From Algoriphagus sp. (GTDB lineage: Bacteria > Bacteroidota > Bacteroidia > Cytophagales > Cyclobacteriaceae): a stretch of DNA of 32,079 nt. The position numbers and the translations under genes were made by a program. Positions 25,301 through 31,739 of this stretch are shown here, piece by piece. The notes beneath the pieces were generated by a model that saw only the letters and a list, made by a program, of their open reading frames with translations, was not told the origin of the DNA and made no database searches. The stretch spans positions 1 through 32,079 of the forward strand of contig NZ_JAQWXX010000067.1 in NCBI RefSeq assembly GCF_029254265.1, written 5' to 3'. Every line of letters starts with the position of its first letter. The first letter of the stretch is position 1.

Positions 25301-25535
25301 AAGAAGTTCGGTATTGGTTGAAAATGGAAATCATATCAGGCTACAGGATATTCGCTTGGCTTACAGCTTAAAAAACTCAGCTAAAGAAACTGGACTTTTC
25401 AGAAATGCAGAGTTCTATCTCTATGCCAATAATCTGGGAATGCTCTGGAAAGCGACTGAATCTGATTGGGATCCGGACTTTGGTCCCATGAGGCCAAGGC
25501 GAAGTATCGCATTCGGGGTTCAGCTGGATTTTTGA
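22320..25535 (+). CDS. SusC/RagA-family TonB-dependent outer-membrane transporter
   Basis: A 1071-residue protein with a signal peptide (cleavage near CGQS), then a carboxypeptidase-regulatory-like domain (VNGTVRDGKSDELLIGASI to about residue 108), the TonB-dependent plug (LGQVEVLATGYQEIPRSR, then DPVSIRGRSTLG and SITVLRDAAAASIWGARAGNG) and a C-terminal beta barrel ending in IAFGVQLDF with a terminal phenylalanine, as expected for a barrel. ATGYQEIPRSRASGSF marks a subgroup lacking the usual GTxxxxxLTGAV start, often linked to TlpA-like genes. It should import a large nutrient with the SusD lipoprotein; the substrate cannot be told. Full length. Confidence 0.95.
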   Translation: MKTLITILILLALSSHEICGQSLKVNGTVRDGKSDELLIGASIRIKETGIGKITNQDGEFSFELEKGIYTLSLSYLGYKSSEIIVEVPLIKPLEIQLFPEAFELGQVEVLATGYQEIPRSRASGSFVNLNEELIDRRVSTNLIDRLEDVTSGLILNRTGDVGRDPVSIRGRSTLGRFSQPLIVIDNFPYDGSLEDINPNDVASITVLRDAAAASIWGARAGNGVIVITTKSGKVDEKIRVSFTGNANWIEPTDPFLIPNLGVNDYIDMEERLFGQGFYRTLENDRGNAVLSPVVETLIAARDGVISESEAAGQIAQFRTYDLRNDLNRYLYRTQLNQQYNLGISGGGNSHTYRVSIGYDDIREEVEGNSSDRITFSLKNDFKFLSDRLKVQTAFYGVKSRALDQNAGPGDLFFSTFSEMYPYARLADETGQPLPLNRDYRNGFKQDLQEVGFLDWSYVPLAERGRADTQSERNDWRVNLGLSYDILPGLRLNGLYQYWENYGRNETIYSQESYFSRNLINGFTGLSQDGRLNYGIPRGAVYNWSNSRSFSHSGRVQLDYQKDWDQGWSLNALAGTEVKSLESTALSGRYYGYNPDLATSQVVDYVSLFPLSFNAFANSRIPNTDAQNLLRDRFYSFFANSSIGYKNRYLITLSARKDASNLFGVAANQRSVPLWSAGLGWTISEEDFYDWEAVPYLKLRLSYGYNGNVDRSLTAFTTARGTSFNPITQIPYSIIVNPPNENLRWERIKISNLGIDFESRTGRVKGTLEFYRKEGLDLIGAIPYAPSSGISVFTGNNASTRTNGYDLSLETVNIQGKFNWSSVLLISGLKEEVVSYEQEVNVNSLLDFGINGLGGNYFPVVGRPLFGVYALPWIGLNPDTGNPIGLLNGEPSEEYRDIINTAELESLIYHGSARPTSFGSFRNTVSYQGFSLSANISYRFGYFFRRSSVQYETILQGRGGHSDYSLRWQNPGDELSTSVPSLPEARNPFRDQFYRRSSVLVENGNHIRLQDIRLAYSLKNSAKETGLFRNAEFYLYANNLGMLWKATESDWDPDFGPMRPRRSIAFGVQLDF

Positions 25536-25616
25536 CAGCATCAATAAATAAATAATTAAAGGGAGCCGGTCTTCAATTTCCTCATAAGAAGAGGGTTGGT
25601 TCCCTCAAAACGACCT

Positions 25617-25640
25617 GTCTGGGAGCTAATCATCCCAGAC
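25617..25640 (+). promoter_or_regulatory. Hairpin in the SusC-SusD intergenic region
   Basis: Perfect 8-bp arms GTCTGGGA and TCCCAGAC with an 8-base loop, followed by CCCCTTTT. It could be an attenuator lowering SusD relative to SusC, or an mRNA-stabilising stem. The 130-base gap also contains GGGAGCC/GGTTCCC arms. Confidence 0.5.
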
Positions 25641-25665
25641 CCCTTTTACCTTAAAAAAAAATCAT

Positions 25666-27048
25666 ATGAAGAATATATCATTTCAAACTAAATTAATCAA
25701 GAGAAGGCTGGGAATCCTGTTAACTCTTGTATGCTCCCTTGGAGTCTTTTCCTGTTCGGAATTTCTGGAGGTAAAACCGGATCAGAGTCTGGTTGTACCC
25801 ACTACGCTGGAGGATGTACAGAGTATGTTGGATAATACCAATATATTCAATGCCCAGCCTGTTTTACCCCTTATCGCATCTGAGGAAGTTTGGATTACGG
25901 ATGCCGGATTTGATGCATTGGGAAATCCTATAGAGCAAGCTACCTTTACTTGGCAGGAAGATCCCTTTTTAGGTGGCTTTGCGGGTGATTGGAATAGTGT
26001 TTACGCGCAAGTCTTCTATTCCAATGTAGCCTTAGATGTTCTCAGTAAATATGAAGGAGAAAGGAATCAGTTTTATAATACTTTACAGGGTTCTGCTTAT
26101 TTTCTCAGAGCCTACGCCTACCTACAGTTAGTGGATCAATTTTCACAGCCATTCCAGAAAGGTGCAGACAATAGCAGAATTTTAGGAATAGTAATTAAGG
26201 AAAGCCCTGACGTGAATGAACCCATCAGGCGTAGCAGTCTCCTGGAAACTTACGATCAGATTTTTGAGGATTTGAATTTGGCTGTCTCCTTATTGCCTGA
26301 TAGAGCTGAACCTAAAACCAGACCCACTAAAGCCATCGCTTTGGGAGCCCTCTCCAGAGCATATTTGAATACTTTTCGCTACCCTGAGGCAGCAAATGCA
26401 GCAAAGGAGGCTTTGGAGATTTATAGCGATAGGCTGGATTTCAACAATATAAATGTTAATGCCTCAAGACCGTTTGTCAGGTTTGATCAGGAAACGATAT
26501 TTTATTCCACACTATTTAGCCTTTCATTTCTTAGATCCAATGAGGTGTTTGTTGATTCCACATTAATGGATTTGTATGATGAGAATGATTTGCGGAAAAA
26601 GGCCTTTTTTGATAGAGCTTCCAACGGGCAGTTCATTTACACAGGCAAAATTTCAGGTGATACCCGGAATTTTGGAGGCTTGAGTGTTGGAGAACTTTAC
26701 CTCAATGCTGCCGAAGGATTTTCAAGAATGGGGGAGGATGGAGAAGCTTTGAAATTTCTAAATGAGTTGCTTGCACTTCGATATGATTCTGAATTCTGGG
26801 AACCTATTGCTTCACTTAATTCCAGTGAACTATTGGAAAGGATTCTTCAGGAGCGAAGAAAGGAACTTTTTGGAAGAGGACTTCGCTGGATGGATCTGCG
26901 AAGGCTAAACCAAGAAGGCGCAGGAATCACTTTAGTAAGGGAAGTGAAGGGACAGCGCTATGAATTAGTGCCAAACTCCTTAAGATATACTTTTCCTATA
27001 CCGATGGATGAAATTACACGAAGTGGAATTGAACAAAATCCGAGGTAA
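25666..27048 (+). CDS. SusD/RagB-family surface lipoprotein
   Basis: A 460-residue lipoprotein: lipobox VFSC gives acylation at C30, then SEFLEVKPDQSLVVPTTLED, the N-terminal SusD motif, and AYFLRAYAYLQLVDQFSQPF, a tetratricopeptide helix pair. The C-terminal RRKELFGRGLRWMDLRRLN is the hallmark of the SusD_RagB domain. It is the substrate-binding lid of the SusC transporter directly upstream. About 460 residues is at the short end for this family. It ends at a terminator shared with the convergent DUF6520 gene. Confidence 0.93.
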   Translation: MKNISFQTKLIKRRLGILLTLVCSLGVFSCSEFLEVKPDQSLVVPTTLEDVQSMLDNTNIFNAQPVLPLIASEEVWITDAGFDALGNPIEQATFTWQEDPFLGGFAGDWNSVYAQVFYSNVALDVLSKYEGERNQFYNTLQGSAYFLRAYAYLQLVDQFSQPFQKGADNSRILGIVIKESPDVNEPIRRSSLLETYDQIFEDLNLAVSLLPDRAEPKTRPTKAIALGALSRAYLNTFRYPEAANAAKEALEIYSDRLDFNNINVNASRPFVRFDQETIFYSTLFSLSFLRSNEVFVDSTLMDLYDENDLRKKAFFDRASNGQFIYTGKISGDTRNFGGLSVGELYLNAAEGFSRMGEDGEALKFLNELLALRYDSEFWEPIASLNSSELLERILQERRKELFGRGLRWMDLRRLNQEGAGITLVREVKGQRYELVPNSLRYTFPIPMDEITRSGIEQNPR

Positions 27049-27053
27049 AAAGA

Positions 27054-27080
27054 AACCCAAGGTCCAAAGGGCCTTGGGTT
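27054..27080. terminator. Bidirectional terminator between SusD and DUF6520 genes
   Basis: Arms AACCCAAGG and CCTTGGGTT extend with TCC/GGG to a 12-bp stem around AAA. On the minus strand it is followed by TTTCTTTTT, so it terminates the DUF6520 gene and may also stop the convergent SusD transcript. Confidence 0.75.
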
Positions 27081-27101
27081 AATATACTATCGATACAAAT
27101 T

Positions 27102-27386
27102 TTAAAGTTCTACAAATACTCCTTGACTAAGGATATTTGGGATTCCGGTAGCGGGATCATCGTTGGAAAATTCCACTAGACAGTCCATAGAACTTTGATT
27201 GCACTGATAGTCATTCCCTTGGACGATAGCAGTAACCTCTCTGTATCCATCAGGATGGGAAGAGTCAGGTGTCCATATTTTTGTAGCGGATCTTTCCGCT
27301 TCAAAATTTGGCAAATTCATCGCCATTGCTGCAAATGCTCCAAGTACCAATGCAAGTGCTGGAAGCAGTTTTCTTAGATTATTCAT
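27102..27386 (-). CDS. DUF6520 family secreted small protein
   Basis: A 94-residue protein with a strong signal peptide (LLPALALVLGAFAAMAMN) and a mature part ending with two cysteines, YQCNQSSMDCLVEF, matching the DUF6520 pattern known from Bacteroidota. These proteins are usually encoded in small clusters with a MauE/DoxX-type membrane protein, as here, where that gene lies upstream on the same strand. Function unknown; the two cysteines could form a disulfide in the envelope. Confidence 0.8.
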   Translation of the reverse strand: MNNLRKLLPALALVLGAFAAMAMNLPNFEAERSATKIWTPDSSHPDGYREVTAIVQGNDYQCNQSSMDCLVEFSNDDPATGIPNILSQGVFVEL

Positions 27387-27548
27387 AGTATTGACCCTTT
27401 TTTAACCAATCAAAAAGAGACAAACCGTTTTGATTTTATGCCTACTCGATCAAAGGGTTTTCGGCTTGGCCCTTGCCACCATTGGGGACAGCTGTTCTTC
27501 TCCCCACAGCTGCTAAAGAAATAGTGGACTTTTTCTATTTTTTGAAGG

Positions 27549-28016
27549 TCATGATGTCTTGCAGGACTTGACCTTAGGCAGAGGAAATACAGCCCCTCTG
27601 CCTTTAAGTATTTTGTTCGAAGGACTACTTCCATAAAGGCCCCAGGAAGCAAATAGCATCAAGATTATATTTAGTAATAAATGCTCATCCCACCCCAGAG
27701 ATTCTATAATTCCGGCGCAATTGCAGGGAACTCTTGGAAAAACTTCTATCCAGATCAATCCTATATAGGTACTGAATGCACTTAGGAGAATTAGACTTGC
27801 CAAGAAACCAAGCCATCTTGTTGCCGAGAAAAGCAATAGGACAGTCAAACACAATTCCAGAATTGGGACTCCGTAACTTAGTAGATCTGCGATATCGTAG
27901 GGAAAGACCTGATTCTGAAAAGCCCTTCTGCTTTCTTCAAAACGTATAAGTTTTTCTAAGCCTGTATAGACCCATACTGCGATTAAAATACTGGAAGGTA
28001 GTCTGTTATCTTTCAT
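27549..28016 (-). CDS. MauE/DoxX-like membrane protein
   Basis: I chose the ATG at 28016, giving 155 residues; an upstream ATG at 28121 would add 35 mostly hydrophobic residues not typical of the family. Four membrane segments are visible: SSILIAVWVYTGLEKLIR, then LLSYGVPILELCLTVLLLFS, TRWLGFLASLILLSAF and LLLNIILMLFASWGLYG. Between the third and fourth is VPCNCAGIIESLGWDEH, the CxC motif of Bacteroidota MauE-type proteins, which are thought to support disulfide chemistry in the envelope by analogy with MauE and DoxX. It is transcribed with the DUF6520 gene. Confidence 0.78.
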   Translation of the reverse strand: MKDNRLPSSILIAVWVYTGLEKLIRFEESRRAFQNQVFPYDIADLLSYGVPILELCLTVLLLFSATRWLGFLASLILLSAFSTYIGLIWIEVFPRVPCNCAGIIESLGWDEHLLLNIILMLFASWGLYGSSPSNKILKGRGAVFPLPKVKSCKTS

Positions 28017-28267
28017 GGTTTGGAATCGAAACTTAGAAATGATAAACAGAAAAAAGCTAGGCAAAATGTCTTCTAAGAGAAATAAATAGCTGCAAAACAG
28101 GGTAAATGTCCTGTTTTTCACCTTATTTTTTAATTTATTCAGTTTTATATTTTGAAATTAGATTCCTAGTCCAGTAATTTATTTCAAGTTTTTTAGTTCA
28201 ATCGATTTTCCAATGCTTTCTGCAAGAAGCTTATTAAGAAATCGATCAATTTTAACCCTTTTTAATT

Positions 28268-28846
28268 ATGAATGGCTGTATAGAAAAAATGAAAGCAGAT
28301 TATGATTCTTTGGAGATAATTCCTTTGGAATCTTACCATCATTTACTTAGGTATTTGATTCTTAAAAAAGTCAAAAGAGGTACCATTTTAAAGGAACCCG
28401 GCAAAGCAGACACCTGTAGCAGATATATCTGTGAGGGGAAAATGGGTTTTTACCTGTCCCATGATGGGATACATAGGCTTGAGAGCGTTTTTACTGTTTC
28501 GGATACTGTGTTTGACAGGTACTCCTACTTGGATGGCAGCGAAACAGATCATCTGATAAAAGCCTTAACCACAGTTACATTTTTTGAATTATCCAAGATC
28601 GGGGAAGGGTTGGTGATTAAAAATTTACCTGAATTTCATTTTTTGGCTAATAAGGTTCCTAATCGGATTAATCAACGATTAGCCTTCCTTCAACTTATGA
28701 AGGTCAAAAAACTTAAATCAGGTTATTTCGATTTAATTTCCAAATTTCCTGATTTGCATGAATTTCTTACCCAATCCGATATAGCAGGGTTCTTTAACGT
28801 GGATGTGAAAACAGTGAATCGATTCTTAAATGAAGAGCATCCATGA
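28268..28846 (+). CDS. Crp/Fnr-family transcriptional regulator
   Basis: A 192-residue protein. The N-terminal cyclic-nucleotide-binding-like barrel covers about residues 15-115 (VKRGTILKEPGKADTCSRYI, EGKMGFYL), followed by a long dimer helix and an HTH whose recognition part is LTQSDIAGFFNVDVKTVNRF. The binding loop lacks the usual cAMP-contacting RS/GE residues, so the effector may be different or absent. It overlaps the terpene synthase start by four bases (ATGA), so it should be a dedicated regulator of that operon. Promoter region at 28122-28267 holds two ATCGAT sites (28201-28206; 28242-28247), which it could bind. Confidence 0.8.
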   Translation: MNGCIEKMKADYDSLEIIPLESYHHLLRYLILKKVKRGTILKEPGKADTCSRYICEGKMGFYLSHDGIHRLESVFTVSDTVFDRYSYLDGSETDHLIKALTTVTFFELSKIGEGLVIKNLPEFHFLANKVPNRINQRLAFLQLMKVKKLKSGYFDLISKFPDLHEFLTQSDIAGFFNVDVKTVNRFLNEEHP

Positions 28847-29748
28847 AGACCAATTCTTTTCCAATTGCGATTTCTATTTATTGCCCTCAGCTAGAAACAG
28901 AGGTTTTGGATTGGCTTAGATTCCATCTTCCCTCTTGGAATAAAGCTATTTTCAAGGGAATCTTTGCCCATAGAATTAATTGGTTCGCCGCCTATCTCTT
29001 GCCTGAATTTTCAAGAGAAAATTTGCAAAGCTGCATGCGGCTATTTCTTTGTCTTTTTTTATTGGATGATCTATTGGATAGAATTTCTCCCTTAGAGTCT
29101 AAAAAATGCTTGACTTTGCTTAGACAAAAAGAGACGAATTCAATTGGCTTTAATCAGGAAATTTTGGAGTTCAAGACATTGATTAAAAAACAGATTAAGG
29201 GTTTTCAGGAGTCCTCCCCAGATAATTGGTTTTCTGAATGGAACAAGATATGGGATGCATATTTAGGTGGTTTGGAATGGGAAATCACAAATAAAATGGC
29301 GAAGCAAAAGCCTGACCTAGAAGATTACTGGCAGAATAGAATTCACAGTTTGGGGGTATTTCTGGCCTTACATATTCTAAAATTAGAATTTGAACAGGAG
29401 CCTAGTCAAGCCATAAAACTTGAACAGAAAGCGGCTAAGCTAATTTGCATCAGCAATGACATTATATCCCTTTCTAAAGAAAGAGCTCTTGGAGATTTTA
29501 GTAATGGCATTCTTCTAAGTGAGTTTTACCTGGAGATTCCTGAAAACCAAGCCATAGAATTACATAAAAAACAAATTGAAATACTCACCAACGAAATATG
29601 GGAGTTATCATCTTTTAGTAAAGGATGGACCCATAACTCTGATAGCTGGCTTCGCAGCTTTTTGTTGCTCATCGGTGGCTGTCTGTATTGGTCCGAACAG
29701 GATACCCTGAGATACAGCACAGCAATAAACGGACAGATCAAAAACTAA
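28843..29748 (+). CDS. Class I terpene synthase (cyclase)
   Basis: A 301-residue, mostly helical protein with all three signature motifs: DDLLD, D75-D79, for the first metal cluster; NDIISLSKE with N205, S209 and E213 (NSE triad) for the second; and R290-Y291 near the C-terminus. The helix WEITNKMAKQKPDLEDYW, just after residue 140, resembles the conserved 'E(W)E..NR...PS.EEY' of bacterial terpene synthases, and R166 may be the pyrophosphate sensor, although it is only 39 residues before N205. It probably cyclises geranyl or farnesyl diphosphate in the cytosol. Product is unknown. The size and motifs suggest a functional enzyme. No prenyltransferase is in the window. Confidence 0.82.
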   Translation: MKTNSFPIAISIYCPQLETEVLDWLRFHLPSWNKAIFKGIFAHRINWFAAYLLPEFSRENLQSCMRLFLCLFLLDDLLDRISPLESKKCLTLLRQKETNSIGFNQEILEFKTLIKKQIKGFQESSPDNWFSEWNKIWDAYLGGLEWEITNKMAKQKPDLEDYWQNRIHSLGVFLALHILKLEFEQEPSQAIKLEQKAAKLICISNDIISLSKERALGDFSNGILLSEFYLEIPENQAIELHKKQIEILTNEIWELSSFSKGWTHNSDSWLRSFLLLIGGCLYWSEQDTLRYSTAINGQIKN

Positions 29749-29766
29749 CTCAAATGAATAGAAAAA

Positions 29767-29961
29767 ATGATCAAAAAACGATGCGTCATATTCCCCAAGG
29801 ATGTTCAAAGAATTACAGGAAGAAGTGAACGATACGGTCATGATATTTTGAAAAAAATCCGGATTCACTTTGAAAAAGGAGAAAATCAATTTGTCACTAT
29901 TTCCGAATTCTCAGCATTTTCCGGAATTCCCGAGCAGGTGGTAAACGATTACCTCTCTTGA
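29767..29961 (+). CDS. Small helix-turn-helix-like protein of Bacteroidota type
   Basis: A 64-residue protein: RCVIFPKDVQRITGRSERYG, a three-helix start, then HDILKKIRIHF and FVTISEFSAFSGIPEQVVNDYLS. Proteins of this form recur in Bacteroidota with the consensus 'DVQRITGRSERxxxxxLxxIR', commonly noted only as hypothetical; the double helix-turn-helix-like layout suggests DNA binding or an excisionase-like role. It is 18 bases behind the terpene synthase and probably belongs to the operon. Confidence 0.6.
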   Translation: MIKKRCVIFPKDVQRITGRSERYGHDILKKIRIHFEKGENQFVTISEFSAFSGIPEQVVNDYLS

Positions 29962-30309
29962 TTTGACTGATTAAACTTAACACTGCTTTATAATATGATT
30001 ATACGGAGTGATCAGCTAAGCTAGTATTCCCCTTACATTAGGCCTCCAGGACATTCGGCATCCGACATCCGTCATCTGACATCTGTCAAAGAAAATATAA
30101 GGACTTTCATCATTGGGGATATACATATTAGATCAAATAAGGGTATTCTCTTAGGTATCGTAGCTTGGGTTGGAACCGGGTTCCTACCTACCTTCTACCT
30201 ATCATCTACCTATTAAGTCCCTAGATCTCTTGGGACTTGATAGGGATTTAAACTGAGCTAGATAGCCAATGAGTATTAATTCTTTACCACCATTTATTGA
30301 AAATTAGCG
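29962..30309. other. Intergenic interval with a short heptanucleotide array and a hairpin
   Basis: No gene is visible. It holds the array at 30049-30090, a further TACC-rich 7-bp-period tract at about 30183-30213 (units like CTTCTAC, CTATCAT, CTACCTA) and a hairpin with arms AAGTCCC (30215-30221) and GGGACTT (30232-30238) but no T run. Confidence 0.6.
30049..30090 (+). repeat. Six-unit heptanucleotide array
   Basis: Units GGACATT, CGGCATC, CGACATC, CGTCATC, TGACATC and TGTCAAA in unbroken 7-bp phase. The same unit builds 31089-31298 and lies inside the GT4 gene at 17174. Confidence 0.9.
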
Positions 30310-30957
30310 ATGGGAAAAATTGAAAATTTTGTTTTGGGAAGCTTCTCTGGTAGGTTGGGCAATTTGGTCATCTATCAATTGAAAGGAAAGACAGTTGTAA
30401 GGAAAAGGCCCGGTAAAAAGGAAAACTTCAAGTCTAGTCCCTTGCAGCGCTATTATCAGGATTGCTTTGTATTGGCACAGCGCTTTTTACTTCCCATAGA
30501 AGATCAGTTGAATATTGGTTTTGGTCAATTCTCAATTGGCGGCAAGCGTGGAATCCATACGGCCATGTCCTGGGCTATAAAAAATGCGATGCGAAATGAG
30601 AATGGAACAGCGGTACTTATTCCGGAAAAAATTCAAGTATCCAAAGGAGATCTGACCCCCGCGCAGAATCTGAATTTGGAAAAATTAGAAGGTAGGAATT
30701 ACCGCATCACTTGGACTCCAAATGGATTCGATGGAAGTGCTAGAGATTCGGACCGCTGCTTTGTTTTACTTTATCAGCCTTCTGAAAAAAAAGTCCAGTT
30801 TATTAGATCTGGATCATTTAGAAAGCATGGATCTCAAGCCTTTAGGCTTCTTAACTCATTCACCGAAGCAGACTTTTTCTTGTATTTCGCTTTTAGTAAA
30901 AAAGTCCAAGGCGGGAATACGGTTTTTTCAGATTCTCAATGTTTGAAAGGATTTTGA
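30310..30957 (+). CDS. DUF6266 family protein
   Basis: A 215-residue protein. The start MGKIENFVLGSFSGRLGNLVIYQLKGK and the run TVVRKRP match the DUF6266 pattern 'MGxixxGilGgfSGKvGnvvg...G..viRs.P' found across Bacteroidota. The second half has the beta-rich ITWTPNGFDGSARDSDRCFVLLY, also typical, where a fibronectin-like fold is plausible. No signal peptide. Function unknown, although members are often found near phage-like or mobile DNA; here an IS3 element lies immediately downstream. Confidence 0.78.
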   Translation: MGKIENFVLGSFSGRLGNLVIYQLKGKTVVRKRPGKKENFKSSPLQRYYQDCFVLAQRFLLPIEDQLNIGFGQFSIGGKRGIHTAMSWAIKNAMRNENGTAVLIPEKIQVSKGDLTPAQNLNLEKLEGRNYRITWTPNGFDGSARDSDRCFVLLYQPSEKKVQFIRSGSFRKHGSQAFRLLNSFTEADFFLYFAFSKKVQGGNTVFSDSQCLKGF

Positions 30958-30985
30958 TTATTCGAATTTACGTTGATCGTTGAAT

Positions 30986-31078
30986 GTTAAATATTATTGT
31001 TAAGGCGTTAAAACGTTAAGCGTTAATTGTTAAAGTGTTAAATCGTTAAGTGTTAAACGTTAATCGTTAAATCGTTAA
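30986..31078 (+). repeat. GTTAA tandem array with 7- and 8-bp steps
   Basis: Twelve GTTAA cores start at 30986, 30999, 31007, 31015, 31022, 31029, 31037, 31045, 31052, 31059, 31066 and 31074. After the first gap, all steps are 7 or 8 bases, usually in pairs. It is different in sequence from the CGACATC family but lies next to it, ten bases upstream. Confidence 0.9.
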
Positions 31079-31088
31079 GAATTGGAAT

Positions 31089-31298
31089 CGTCTCCCTTCT
31101 CCCGTCTCCCGTCTCCCGACACCCGACATCTGTCATCTGACATCCGACATCCAGCTTCCGTCTCCCGTCTCCCGTCTTCGGTCTTCCCACATCCCACTTC
31201 CGTCATCCGTCATCTGACATCCGTCCTCCAACCTCCCACTTCCCACTTCCGTCCTCCAACCTCCGTCACTCGACATCTGACATCCGACATCCAGCTGT
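31089..31298 (+). repeat. Thirty-unit heptanucleotide array (CGWCWTC-like)
   Basis: Thirty consecutive 7-bp units can be read without a single insertion or deletion, from CGTCTCC at 31089 to CAGCTGT at 31292. Each unit is one of a small set (CGTCTCC, CGACATC, TGACATC, CGTCATC, CCACTTC, CAACCTC). On the plus strand the frame starting at 31082 stays open across it, but the product is only the repeat translated and is not a credible gene. Confidence 0.92.
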
Positions 31299-31340
31299 CA
31301 TTCCCTGATATAGGTTGACCGTTTTAAAGCTACTTGAAAA

Positions 31341-31739
31341 ATGTTAAAAACGGGAAAAAGGATCAATTCAAGGCGGGAATTTTCAGAAGAATTCAAGCGT
31401 AAAATAGTAGATGATTTTGAAAAAGGTGTGCTGTCGGTTCCCAAGATGGAGCGGTATTATGGTATTTCAAACAGATCCATTTACAAGTGGATTTACAAGT
31501 ATTCTACTTATAATGAAAAAAACATCAGAATCGTGGAGATGAAAGACAGTCAAACCCATAAGCTTAAATTACTCGAAGAAAAAGTCAAGGAGCTGGAACG
31601 GGCTGTAGGCCAGAAGCAGATTAAGATTGATTACTTGGAAAAGATGATTGATCTAGCCAAAGAAACGTATTCGATCGACATCAAAAAAAACTCCAACACC
31701 CCACCCTCTGGTGGTTCCAATCCAACAGGCAAGTCATGA
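31341..31739 (+). CDS. IS3-family transposase OrfA
   Basis: A 132-residue protein with the HTH of IS3-type OrfA (REFSEEFKRKIVDDFEKG, then MERYYGISNRSIYKWIYKY) and a leucine-zipper-like coiled coil, KLKLLEEKVKELERAV and further heptads to about residue 108, which drives dimerisation. The tail is rich in Pro, Gly, Ser and Asn. It ends with TGA in an ATGA overlap with OrfB and contains an A-run where a frameshift could fuse the two proteins. Confidence 0.9.
   Translation: MLKTGKRINSRREFSEEFKRKIVDDFEKGVLSVPKMERYYGISNRSIYKWIYKYSTYNEKNIRIVEMKDSQTHKLKLLEEKVKELERAVGQKQIKIDYLEKMIDLAKETYSIDIKKNSNTPPSGGSNPTGKS
31685..31691 (+). other. Possible -1 ribosomal frameshift site (A AAA AAC)
   Basis: Eight A at 31683-31690 followed by C, in the OrfA frame read as AAA AAA AAC. 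The -1 frame is open from here to the OrfB ATG at 31736 and on, so slipping would make an OrfAB fusion, the usual IS3 transposase. OrfB also has its own ATG. Confidence 0.55.

Noticed and set aside
27410..27652. Reverse-strand frame of 80 codons between the MauE-like and DUF6520 genes
   Set aside because: Overlaps the 3' end of the MauE-like gene in another frame; no recognisable motif. The gap 27387-27548 holds only a small hairpin.
28843..29748. Squalene or phytoene synthase
   Set aside because: Motifs are DDLLD once, NSE and RY, which is the pattern of class I terpene cyclases; squalene/phytoene synthases have two DxxxD motifs.
30215..30238. Terminator hairpin after the terpene operon
   Set aside because: Arms of 7 bp are present, but there is no run of T and it lies 250 bases after the last gene.
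31089..31298. CRISPR array or satellite of identical units
   Set aside because: There are no spacers; units are 7 bp and degenerate.
31082..31318. Open frame of 78 codons across the heptamer array
   Set aside because: It is open only because the repeat units contain no stop in this frame; the product is the repeat translated (RHLTSDI-like units) with no independent gene signals.
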